From the NCBI GenBank assembly GCA_019348475.1, contig JAHWJJ010000259.1:1-6730 (forward strand): a stretch of 6,730 nt of DNA, written 5' to 3'. The notes beneath the pieces were generated by a model. The model was not told the origin of the DNA, did not search any database, and saw only the letters and a program-made list of their open reading frames with translations. The position numbers and the translations under genes were made by a program. The stretch comes from Gemmatimonadota bacterium (GTDB lineage Bacteria; Gemmatimonadota; Gemmatimonadetes; Longimicrobiales; Longimicrobiaceae). Numbering within the stretch: the first letter of the stretch is position 1; each line of letters opens with the position of its first letter. Of this stretch, positions 1 through 6,540 are shown piece by piece.

Positions 1-24
1 GGAAACAGAGGCACAGAGAGGAAG
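1..24 (+). repeat. Truncated CACAGAG-type 8-bp tandem repeat at the window edge
   Basis: Two 8-bp units are visible: AACAGAGG at 4-11 and CACAGAGA at 12-19, followed by GGAAG at 20-24. The same unit (CACNGAGR), also followed by GAAG, occurs as three copies at 6544-6567 on the same strand. The left side is cut off by the window, so the full copy length cannot be judged. It is probably one member of a dispersed intergenic family. Confidence 0.5.
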
Positions 25-184
25 TCGAGGACGGAAAAAAGGGGCTGTAGTGCGCCTGTGCGGGAGACGGGAGCGGGGTCGGGCAACAGCCTCGGGCGCA
101 CGCGGTGAGCCCGCGGCCCTTGCCGGGGCTCGTTTCGTGCGCCACCATACGGATTCGCACGCAGCTCAACCCGCCGCTCTCCCG
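25..184. other. Upstream region of the small exported protein, no gene seen
   Basis: An open frame runs through this stretch from a GTG at 50, but its residues are Arg/Ala/Gly-rich, as expected from GC-rich non-coding DNA. It also lacks a ribosome binding site, and the real signal peptide begins at the ATG at 185. A run of six A lies at 35-40. I see no promoter with good boxes: TTGCCG at 120-125 and CATACG at 146-151 are 20 bp apart, which is too far. No AGGAGG-like site precedes the ATG at 185. Confidence 0.4.
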
Positions 185-751
185 ATGACCAAGAGAATCT
201 CGAACCGCCTTCTGGCGGTCCTTCTCCTCCTTGCCGCCGTGCCGGTCGCGGCGCAGGCGCAGCAGAGCCGCGTCCGCGCGCTGGAGGTGGGCGACACCGT
301 GCGCGTCATCACGCCGGACCAGGGGGAGGGCCCGTTCACGGGCGTGCTGACCGCCTACGAGTGGCAGGGGCTCACCGTGCGCCAGCGCGGCACCGGGGTG
401 GAGCGGACGATCCCCTTTGCCGACGTGCGCGGGCTGGCGCGGAGCCTGGGGGTGCGCCGCGAGCACACCGCCTGGCGCGGCGCCCGCATGGGCGCCTTCT
501 CGCTGGGCGCGGCGGGGCTGGTGAGCGGCCCCCTCATCGCCACCTCCCAATCGGGCGACCGGTGGGAGCTCGCCGGCACCACCGCACTCACCGCGGCGAG
601 CGGGCTCGTGCTGGGGGGCGCCATCGGGGGGGCGCTTGGGTGGGCGCTGGCGCGCGAGGAGTGGCAGGAGTTCCAGACCCCCGCCGCCGCCCATGTGAGC
701 GTGTACCCCGGCGGCGCTACGATCGTAGGCGTCTCACTCCGCACCCGCTGA
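185..751 (+). CDS. Small exported protein with two glycine-rich hydrophobic segments
   Basis: A 188-residue protein of unknown function. I chose the ATG at 185 because it is followed directly by a classical Sec signal peptide: MTKRISNR, a leucine/alanine core at about 9-22, and an AQA cleavage site near residue 25. Residues 33-90 look like a small all-beta domain (GDTVRVITP, then GVLTAYEWQGLTVRQ), of the kind that reads a value and passes it to short strands. Residues 101-119 and 130-156 are hydrophobic and glycine-rich (GAFSLGAAGL, GLVLGGAIGGALGWALA), resembling glycine-zipper membrane segments. The C-terminus (AHVSVYPGGATIVGVSLRTR) looks like terminal beta strands. From memory, similar envelope proteins are numerous in Gemmatimonadota, but no function is known to me. 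The gene is alone on its strand, convergent with the susD-like gene, and has no clear Shine-Dalgarno site. The inner-membrane or outer-membrane location is open. Confidence 0.72.
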   Translation: MTKRISNRLLAVLLLLAAVPVAAQAQQSRVRALEVGDTVRVITPDQGEGPFTGVLTAYEWQGLTVRQRGTGVERTIPFADVRGLARSLGVRREHTAWRGARMGAFSLGAAGLVSGPLIATSQSGDRWELAGTTALTAASGLVLGGAIGGALGWALAREEWQEFQTPAAAHVSVYPGGATIVGVSLRTR

Positions 752-950
752 CCTGGAGGGCAGCCGGGCGAGCCGAGCGAGTAAACTCGCTGCAACGACA
801 GCACCAAGTCCACCTGCGCGGACTCGGGGGCGAGATCCGTGCGGCGGTTCGGCAGCGGGGCCAATGTGGGCCTCCCGCACCAATCCCGCGCTCGGAGCCT
901 GCGAAGGCAGGCTTCCCGCGGTCGTTGCAGCGGTTCAACCGCCCGAACCA
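752..950. repeat. Palindrome-rich intergenic element, probably dispersed
   Basis: This gene-free spacer is packed with short inverted repeats. AGCGAGT/ACTCGCT pairs at 776-782 and 785-791. AGTCCAC/GCGGACT pairs at 807-813 and 818-824 with one mismatch. GGCC/GGCC pairs at about 859-872. AGCCTGC/GCAGGCT pairs at 896-902 and 907-913 around a GAAG loop. GCGGTT/AACCGC pairs at 930-935 and 937-942. Short open frames here have no ribosome site and poor composition. From memory, closely similar wording recurs between genes of Longimicrobium-like genomes, so I call it a dispersed repeat; the copy number cannot be seen from one window. It lies between two convergent genes, where a structured RNA end or a nucleoid/mobile REP-like element would be tolerated. 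Confidence 0.55.
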
Positions 951-980
951 AGGAGGGGCGCCCACCCGGGCGCCCCTCTT
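951..980. terminator. Strong hairpin between convergent genes, likely terminator
   Basis: GAGGGGCGCCC (953-963) and GGGCGCCCCTC (968-978) form an 11-bp perfect stem with a 4-base loop. A G-U and an A-U pair (952/979, 951/980) extend it outward. It begins 32 bases past the stop of the susD-like gene on the minus strand, the position expected for the end of the susCD transcript. It could also stop plus-strand transcription leaving the gene that ends at 751. Neither strand has a clean U tract: the minus strand continues CCTTGGTT-like, the plus strand TTCACAT. Factor-independent termination is therefore probable rather than certain. Confidence 0.6.
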
Positions 981-1012
981 CACATCAAATCCACATCACC
1001 CGCGCCCGCCCA

Positions 1013-2380
1013 TCAGCAGCCCGCGTTGGGGTTGCGGTCGCACTCTGACTGCGGGAACGGCAGGAACTCGGTAGACGGACGCTCCGACGTGAAGGCCCGC
1101 AGCCGCCGCAGGTCGTCCCACCGGAGCCCCAGGTTGAAGAGTTCATAGCGCCGTTCGTACAGGATCTGCGCGAACACCTCCGCCGGAGTGTCCAGCTCTT
1201 GAGCGGCCAGCGGTGCAAGGCACCCCACCGGCTCGGTGGCCGAGGTGGTGCACTCGCCGCTCGTGCTGCGGCCCTGCGAGCGCACCTGGTTGATCAGGGT
1301 GGCCGCGGCGGGAAGGTTCCCCAGGCGCGCGTGCGCCTCCGCCTGGATCAGGCGCATCTCGTCCGGCAGGTACACCGGGATCGGGTCGTTGCGAGAGCCG
1401 CCGTACGCCCGGAAGCTGAAGGCGCTGTCCGGAGTTCCCGCGGTAGAGTTGGCCGCCGAAGGGGCGCGGTCCGCCCAGAAAGTGGGGCGGGCGTCGCCCG
1501 CCTGCGCATCGGTGAAGAACTCCTTGCGGGCACCGACGTAGCGGAGCTGGCCCAGCGACATGTACTGGAACAGCGGGTTGATCTGCGTGGCCGGGAACTG
1601 GAACAGGCTCAGCGGTGCCGTCAGCGGCACGCGCCCGGCGGCTTCCAGCGCCTGACTGTAGCGCCCGTCGAAAAGGTAATAGCGGGCCAGCATCGCATTG
1701 ATCGTGTTGGGCAGGTTGAGGCCGCTGTTCGCGCCTGCGCTGGTGTCCAGCACACGCGCGCGGAACGCCCCCAGCTCTGCGGCGGTGAGCGTGCCCACAT
1801 CGGCGCGCGCCCGCTCCAGCAGCGCGATCACGGTGTCGCGCGCGTCTTCACGCGAGACCGGCCGCGCGCCCGCGGAATCGAAGCGCACCGGCATCCGCTC
1901 GTACTGCTGGGTCAGGTAGCCGAGCGCCATCGCCTCCAGAAGCTGGCTGAGGGCCGAAATTCCGGTCCGCTGCGCCCGGCTGATTCCGGCGATCTGCGCG
2001 GAGCTCTGCCGGACCAGCTGCGCTGAGCGCGAAATGCGAAAGGTCGCGGCGAACGGGTCTGCCACCACGCCAAACGTGGGGTCCGGCGTGCCGCGCACCA
2101 GCGACACGTCCGCGGCGAGGGCGGCCGGGCGCGTGCTCCACTGGTCCGTCACCAGCTGGGGCGCACGCACGAACACCAGGAAGTTGTCCGCGAACTGCGA
2201 CTGCAGCCCGGCAACCGTGGTAAGGAGAAGCTCCGCGTCGCTGAGGACCTCCTCCTCGAGGGGACCGTTGGGGTTGACCAGGTCCAGGTCGCACCCTGCG
2301 GCCGCGAGCGCGAGTGCGGCCACGGCAACCCCCCGCCACCCGCGGCGGGAGCTGCTCGTTCCGTGGGTAGAGTTCATCAT
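1013..2380 (-). CDS. SusD/RagB-family surface nutrient-binding lipoprotein
   Basis: A 455-residue lipoprotein of the usual SusD length (about 450-550). Residues 1-29 form a lipoprotein signal peptide ending in AAAG, with the lipidated Cys at 30, followed by DLDLVNPNGP. The N-terminal half is helical and TPR-like, as in the family. Residues 331-366 carry the typical NDPIPVYLPDEMRLIQAEAHARLG stretch with the repeat helix ending in NQVRSQ. The C-terminal signature is ERRYELFNLGLRWDDLRRL (409-427), and the protein ends PFPQSECDRNPNAGC. Cys377/Cys387 and Cys447/Cys455 could form disulfides. SusD proteins cap the extracellular face of their SusC partner and capture ligand. The gene starts 4 bp after the SusC stop with no clear Shine-Dalgarno site, so translation is probably coupled. 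ATG codons stand at 2380 and 2377; either could start. The substrate is unknown: no CAZyme is nearby. Confidence 0.95.
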   Translation of the reverse strand: MMNSTHGTSSSRRGWRGVAVAALALAAAGCDLDLVNPNGPLEEEVLSDAELLLTTVAGLQSQFADNFLVFVRAPQLVTDQWSTRPAALAADVSLVRGTPDPTFGVVADPFAATFRISRSAQLVRQSSAQIAGISRAQRTGISALSQLLEAMALGYLTQQYERMPVRFDSAGARPVSREDARDTVIALLERARADVGTLTAAELGAFRARVLDTSAGANSGLNLPNTINAMLARYYLFDGRYSQALEAAGRVPLTAPLSLFQFPATQINPLFQYMSLGQLRYVGARKEFFTDAQAGDARPTFWADRAPSAANSTAGTPDSAFSFRAYGGSRNDPIPVYLPDEMRLIQAEAHARLGNLPAAATLINQVRSQGRSTSGECTTSATEPVGCLAPLAAQELDTPAEVFAQILYERRYELFNLGLRWDDLRRLRAFTSERPSTEFLPFPQSECDRNPNAGC

Positions 2381-2384
2381 CGCT

Positions 2385-5300
2385 TTAGAAGTTGAAGTCG
2401 AGGCCCACCACGAAGGTGCGCGGGATGGGAGTCGTCGCGAAGTCGACGCCGCGCGACACCGTGCTGGCGGCGAACAGGTTGATCTCCGGGTCGATCCCCG
2501 AGTAGTCGGTCCACGTGTGCAGGTTGCGGCCGGACACGCGTACCCCCAGGTCGCTGGCGCCGAAGCGGCGAACCCACGGAGCGTCGAAGCGGTACTGCAG
2601 CGACACCTCCCGCAGCTTCACGAAGGAGCCGTCCTCGATGAACTCCTCGAACAGGAGGTTCCGCTCCGTGTTGCGCACAAAGGTACCCGCGATGGTGTCG
2701 CCGCGGGCCTCGACACCGGCGTTGGGCGACGAGCCGAAGAAGTCCGAGCTGCGGCGGGAGAAGTTGGCCACGTCGTTGCCGAAGCGGCCGTCCAGCAGCA
2801 CGCCCACCTCCACGCCGCGGATGTTGAAGTTGTTCAGCAGCGAGGCGGTGAAGTCCGGGTTCGGATCGCCGATGATCTCGCGGCGGATGGTGATCACCCT
2901 CGCGCCGTTCACCATCGCCGTGTCGCGCGCGGCGATCGGGGTGCGGGTCGCCCCCAGGTTTAGCGGCTTCCCCTGCGCGTCGCGCGGGTACACGCGGCCG
3001 TAGAACACGCCGATCGGCTGCCCCTCGATCACCGCGTTCAGGTAATCGAAAGTCAGGGTGTCCGAAGCCTGGTTGAGCTTCTCGATCTGGTTGCGGTTGC
3101 GCGCGAAGATGAATCGGCTGTTCCACCGGAAGTTGTCGCGCTGCACCGGCACCGCCGAAAGGGTAAGCTCCACCCCCTTGTTGCTCAGCTCGCCGATGTT
3201 GCGGAACTGCGACGAGAAGCCGCTGGTCAGGGCGAGCGGCACAGAAAGGACCAGGTCCGTCGTGCGCTTGTCGTAGTACGTCACTTCGGCCGCCAGGCGG
3301 TCGTCAAAGAACCCGGCGTCGGCGCCGAACTCGAACTCGCGCTGGCGCTCCGGCTTCAGCTCCAGGTTCTGCTGCAGCGTGGACGGGCGCAGGCCGGCCC
3401 GGCCGCCGAAGAGCACGTTGTTGTAGGTGACCTGGTTCAGGTACTCGCTGGGCGGCTGGCCACCCGTCTGCCCGTAGGCGCCACGCAGGCGCAGCGAGCT
3501 GAACACGTCGCCGAAGCGGCTGTCCGCGAAGCCCGGCTGGTCGTCCACCACCCACGACGCGCTCAGGCGCGGGAAGGCCTGGTAGCGCTCGTCGGCACCG
3601 AACGCGGAGGAGCCTTCCACGTTCACGCCCGCCGTGAGGAAGAGGCGGTCCGCGATGGAGAGGCGCTCTTGCAGGTAGCCGCCCACCGTGCGCAGCTCCA
3701 CGATCCCCTGCGAGGCCGTCTGCGTCACGCCCACCAGCGTCTCGAAGCCGGGGGTGATATCGGACACGGCCGCGCGGATCGTGTTGGTGCGGTCGTCGGT
3801 GTAGCGGAACCCGGCGGTGCTGGAAAGCTCCAGCATCGGCGACAGGCGCGACTCCAGCGTCGCCGTCAGGTCGTTGTTGAAACGGCGCACCGAGCGCACG
3901 GGCGTCTGCAGCGACCCGGTGAAGGCGGCCGAGGTGGCGCCGCGGGGCTGCAGGTAGGTGTCCTCCTCGCGGCCGTCATCCAGCCCCGCCAGGTAGGTCA
4001 GCGTCAGGTTCTTGATCGGGGTGGCCGTCAGCTGCACGTTCCCCAGGAAGCGCGTCACGTCCAGCTGCGCCGTCCAGTTCTGGATGACGTCCAGCGGGTT
4101 CGTCCCGATGATCGGTGAGTACGCCAGGCGGGCGTTCGCCGAGTCGAAGCGGAACGGGTCGTAGAAGGTCGGAGTGAAGAGGATGGTGGTGAGCACGCCC
4201 TGAATCTGCTCGCCCTCCGGCACCAGGTTGGTGCGGGTGCGCAGGTAGCTCCCGCTGACACCCACCTCCAGCCAGCGGGAAAGCCGCTGGTTGACGCGCG
4301 CGCGCCCGCCGTAGCGATTGTACCCGGTGGAGCGGATCACGCCCTCCTCGTCCGTCCAGTTGCCGGACAGGTAGTACGTGGTCCCCTCGGTGCCTCCGGA
4401 TACGGAAAGCTGGTTCTTGGTGCCGTAGCCGGTCTGGAACACCTGGTCCTGGTAGTCGAGCCGGATGGTGTCCTGCCCGCGCCGTGGCCCCAGCGTCGGA
4501 AGCGCGGCGATGTCCGCCTGCCCGATCTTCGGCTCCATGTTCAGGGGGAAGTACCCGGGCGTGCGCACCGCCTGCATCTCGGTGTTGAAGCTGACCCGCG
4601 GAGCGCCCTGGCGCCCGCGCCGCGTGAAGATCTGGATGACGCCGCTGTTGGCGCGCGACCCGTACAGCGCGGCCGCCGCGGCGCCCTTCAGCACCTCCAC
4701 CCGCTCGATGTCCTCGGGCGAGATGTCCGAGAGGCGGTTGGAGAGCGCCGTGCTGCCGCGGGTGGCGTTGGAGCCGAGCCCGACAAGCGCCTCGTTGTTG
4801 TTGTCCACGATCACGCCGTCCACCACGATCAGCGGCTCGGCGTTCCCCAGGATGGTGTTGGTGCCGCGCAGGCGGATGCTGGTGCCGCCGCCCGGCTGCC
4901 CGGAGGTCTCGTTGATCTCGGCCCCCGCGATGCGCCCCTGGAGCGCCTGGTCCACCGAGGTGGCCGCCGGCGCCTCGCGAACTTCCTCGCCGGACACGCT
5001 CGACACCGCGTTCCCCACCTCGCGGCGGGTGGCGGGTGCGCCGGTGCCGGTCACGACCAGCTCGCCCAGCTGAAGCGCGGCGGTACGCAGCGCTACCGCG
5101 TCCACCGTCACCTCGCGCGCCGAGCCGAGCGTCACGGGCCGGCTGACCGCGGCCCGGCCGATGCGGGTGAACTGAAGGTTGTACGTGCCCGCGGCCACCC
5201 GGGCGCGAAGGGTGAACCGGCCCGCTGCGTCGGTCAACGCGCGCGGCCCCGCGTCGGTGCCGGTGCGCAGCTGCACCGTGGCATCGGAGAGGGGCTGGCG

Positions 5301-5432
5301 TGTGTCTGCATCCACCACGGTGCCGGTAAGCACGTAGGTCGGGTCCTGCGCCATCGCGGTGCGGGGGAGAGCTCCCCCCGCCGCGAGCAGCAGGGCCGCG
5401 CCGATGTACCGGCGCAGACAGGGTAGGCGCAT
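2385..5432 (-). CDS. SusC/RagA-family TonB-linked outer-membrane transporter
   Basis: A complete 1015-residue transporter. I chose the ATG at 5432 because AGGAG lies 7 bases upstream; a TTG one codon earlier would be too close. A Sec signal peptide ends near AMA|QD (residue 28). A carboxypeptidase-regulatory-like beta domain follows at about 33-115 (TGTVVDADTRQPLSDATVQL). Next comes a TonB-box-like segment LGELVVTGTG (about 122-131), then the plug with SIRLRGTNTI, PLIVVDGVIVDN (about 200-211) and GAAAAALYGSRANSGVIQI (about 250-268). The rest is a 22-strand-type barrel, including GDPNPDFTAS near 856, FVKLREVSLQY near 938 and GRNLHTWTDYSGIDPE near 968. It ends in aromatic GLDFNF, as needed for barrel assembly. 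There is no STN domain before the beta domain, so direct FecR/sigma signalling is unlikely. It would import the ligand delivered by the SusD-like protein, powered by TonB-ExbBD encoded elsewhere. The substrate cannot be predicted from sequence. Confidence 0.96.
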   Translation of the reverse strand: MRLPCLRRYIGAALLLAAGGALPRTAMAQDPTYVLTGTVVDADTRQPLSDATVQLRTGTDAGPRALTDAAGRFTLRARVAAGTYNLQFTRIGRAAVSRPVTLGSAREVTVDAVALRTAALQLGELVVTGTGAPATRREVGNAVSSVSGEEVREAPAATSVDQALQGRIAGAEINETSGQPGGGTSIRLRGTNTILGNAEPLIVVDGVIVDNNNEALVGLGSNATRGSTALSNRLSDISPEDIERVEVLKGAAAAALYGSRANSGVIQIFTRRGRQGAPRVSFNTEMQAVRTPGYFPLNMEPKIGQADIAALPTLGPRRGQDTIRLDYQDQVFQTGYGTKNQLSVSGGTEGTTYYLSGNWTDEEGVIRSTGYNRYGGRARVNQRLSRWLEVGVSGSYLRTRTNLVPEGEQIQGVLTTILFTPTFYDPFRFDSANARLAYSPIIGTNPLDVIQNWTAQLDVTRFLGNVQLTATPIKNLTLTYLAGLDDGREEDTYLQPRGATSAAFTGSLQTPVRSVRRFNNDLTATLESRLSPMLELSSTAGFRYTDDRTNTIRAAVSDITPGFETLVGVTQTASQGIVELRTVGGYLQERLSIADRLFLTAGVNVEGSSAFGADERYQAFPRLSASWVVDDQPGFADSRFGDVFSSLRLRGAYGQTGGQPPSEYLNQVTYNNVLFGGRAGLRPSTLQQNLELKPERQREFEFGADAGFFDDRLAAEVTYYDKRTTDLVLSVPLALTSGFSSQFRNIGELSNKGVELTLSAVPVQRDNFRWNSRFIFARNRNQIEKLNQASDTLTFDYLNAVIEGQPIGVFYGRVYPRDAQGKPLNLGATRTPIAARDTAMVNGARVITIRREIIGDPNPDFTASLLNNFNIRGVEVGVLLDGRFGNDVANFSRRSSDFFGSSPNAGVEARGDTIAGTFVRNTERNLLFEEFIEDGSFVKLREVSLQYRFDAPWVRRFGASDLGVRVSGRNLHTWTDYSGIDPEINLFAASTVSRGVDFATTPIPRTFVVGLDFNF

Positions 5433-5439
5433 CAACGGT

Positions 5440-5444
5440 CTCCT
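5440..5444 (-). promoter_or_regulatory. Ribosome binding site that decides the SusC start
   Basis: On the minus strand AGGAG is followed by 7 bases (ACCGTTG) and the ATG at 5432. The alternative TTG at 5435 would leave only 4 bases. This is the only strong Shine-Dalgarno site seen in the window. Confidence 0.75.
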
Positions 5445-5460
5445 GCGTGTGGGTTGAATT

Positions 5461-5502
5461 CGCCCGCGTGCGGGCGTGTGCCGGACCGCGGAGCGGTGCC
5501 GG
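5461..5502 (-). promoter_or_regulatory. Two adjacent hairpins in the SusC 5' leader
   Basis: CGCCCGC/GCGGGCG (5461-5467 and 5470-5476) forms a 7-bp stem with a 2-base spacer. CCGG-A-CCGC / GCGG-TG-CCGG (5481-5489 and 5493-5502) forms a second stem with an internal bulge. Both lie between the candidate promoter and the ribosome binding site, the nearest one 16 bases upstream of AGGAG. They could stabilise the mRNA or control translation, or they could simply reflect high GC content. Confidence 0.4.
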
Positions 5503-5534
5503 GCGCAACGGGTGGGGTACGGCGACTGTTCTAC

Positions 5535-5563
5535 TTTCTACGGCAATGCGCCGAAGTGCGCAA
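5535..5563 (-). promoter_or_regulatory. Candidate susCD promoter
   Basis: On the minus strand TTGCGC (5558-5563) and TAGAAA (5535-5540) are separated by exactly 17 bp. The local AT-richer patch fits a melting region. The matches are weak (3/6 and 4/6 to sigma-70 consensus), and promoter rules in this phylum may differ. Transcription would begin near 5528, giving a leader of about 95 bases. Confidence 0.3.
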
Positions 5564-5571
5564 GAGCTTGC
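5547..5571. promoter_or_regulatory. Paired small inverted repeats, operator or terminator
   Basis: TGCGC-N6-GCGCA spans 5547-5562 and GCAAG-AG-CTTGC spans 5560-5571, overlapping by three bases. They cover the -35 region and spacer of the candidate susCD promoter, which suits a repressor or activator site. They also begin 19 bases past the DUF1460 stop on the minus strand, so they could be a weak terminator for that gene. No U tract follows immediately. Confidence 0.3.
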
Positions 5572-5590
5572 CAGCATTAAGCATCCGCCG

Positions 5591-6508
5591 TCATCCCCGC
5601 AGCGGCCTCGCGACCATGATGCCGGTGGCGTTGCGGATGGCAGCCACGTACTCTGGCAGCGTGCGGCGGCTCACCTCCACCGCCCCGCCGGAGAGCGGTG
5701 CGTGCAGCACGCGCATCACCCCCGCGCGGTCACGGTACGCGAACCCCGTGTGCGTCGCGTCCAGCCCCGCGATGCGCGTGGCGAAGGCGAGCACGTCGCC
5801 CGTCTGGATGCGGTGCTGTACCGCCGCGATCCGGCCGGTGGGGATCACGACGCGGCGCATGGAGTCCAGCGCCCGCTCGCGCTCGGCGATGGCCTGGAAG
5901 GTGGCGTCGTCGCGCAGGGCGGGGTAGCTGGAGCGGTGCTCGGTCATGAAGCGCAGCGGGCGCTCGTCGCGGGTGCCGCCCAGTTCCGTGCCCAGGTCGC
6001 GCAGCAGGCCGCGGCGGGCGTTGTCCTCGATCCATTCGCTGAAGTAGTGGAGGCGGCTGGCGTACCCGCTCCTCACGCCGCCGCGGTAGCGCATCCGCTC
6101 CACCTCGCGGGCGAAGTCGCTCCACCGGCCCTGCCCGCGGGCCGCGCGCGCCACCGCCAGGCACCCCTCCACCAGCAGCACGCAGTCGAAGCGCGACAGG
6201 TCCAGCGTGAGCGGCTCGCTGCGCGGGTCGCCTCCCTCCTTGGCGTACGCGTCCAGCATCCCGGCCACGTACGGCGAGCCCAGCGACAGCTCCCCCACGC
6301 GCGCCGCGGCACGCCCCAGCGGCATGCGCGGCGCCGTGAGTCCGTCCGCGCGCAGGGTGCGTACCCAGCTCGCCAGCCGCGCGCGGTCGTCGGTGTCCGC
6401 GAGCGCCGTCGCGGAGCCGAGCAGCGGGTTCGCCACCAGCGCTCCCGCCGCCATCGTCGCGCGCCGCAGCATCTCGCGGCGGCCGATCAGGTCATGCGAA
6501 TCGTTCAT
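5591..6508 (-). CDS. Tat-exported DUF1460 (NlpC/P60-like) cell-wall hydrolase
   Basis: A 305-residue protein starting at the ATG at 6508. The N-terminus GRREMLRRATMAAGA, with Arg10-Arg11 and an alanine-rich core to about ATALA (residue 37), looks like a Tat signal peptide, so the enzyme should act outside the cytoplasm. DUF1460 features follow in order: SRFDCVLLVEG with the probable nucleophile Cys109; YASRLHYFSEWIEDN (149-163), a hallmark stretch; TGDVLAFATRIAGLDATHTGF with probable catalytic His253; and VLHAPLSGGAVEVS with His269 as a possible third polar residue. The fold is related to papain-like NlpC/P60 enzymes, and family members are annotated as N-acetylmuramoyl-L-alanine amidase-like. 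The exact bond cut is not settled by sequence. A longer frame from a GTG at 6562 is unlikely, because its extra 18 residues are translated partly from the CACAGAG repeat. No good Shine-Dalgarno site is seen. It precedes susC by 158 bp on the same strand. Confidence 0.88.
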   Translation of the reverse strand: MNDSHDLIGRREMLRRATMAAGALVANPLLGSATALADTDDRARLASWVRTLRADGLTAPRMPLGRAAARVGELSLGSPYVAGMLDAYAKEGGDPRSEPLTLDLSRFDCVLLVEGCLAVARAARGQGRWSDFAREVERMRYRGGVRSGYASRLHYFSEWIEDNARRGLLRDLGTELGGTRDERPLRFMTEHRSSYPALRDDATFQAIAERERALDSMRRVVIPTGRIAAVQHRIQTGDVLAFATRIAGLDATHTGFAYRDRAGVMRVLHAPLSGGAVEVSRRTLPEYVAAIRNATGIMVARPLRG

Positions 6509-6540
6509 GGTTTCGTGCGGCGGAAAGGCGAAACTGCGGT

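Noticed and set aside
50..184. N-terminal extension of the small exported protein from a GTG at 50
   Set aside because: It would bury the signal peptide 45 residues inside the protein, and its composition looks non-coding.
752..1012. tRNA or other known RNA gene in the convergent spacer
   Set aside because: The stems are short and not arranged as a cloverleaf, and no TTCRA-type T-arm with matching acceptor ends was found.
1199..2026. 275-codon plus-strand open frame
   Set aside because: Antisense to the SusD-like gene, whose C-terminal family signature lies in the overlap. No ribosome site or recognisable domain.
2385..5432. A full polysaccharide utilisation locus
   Set aside because: Only the SusC and SusD homologues are present. 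No glycoside hydrolase, lyase, SusE/F-like protein or hybrid regulator is visible in the window.
5461..5476. Terminator of the DUF1460 gene
   Set aside because: It lies more than 100 bases past that stop and just ahead of the SusC ribosome site, with no U tract. A leader hairpin fits better.
3976..5577. 533-codon open frame on the minus strand in another frame of the SusC gene
   Set aside because: Its product is Arg/Gly/His/Pro-rich without domains, and it overlaps the unmistakable SusC plug. GC-rich coding DNA routinely opens such shadow frames.
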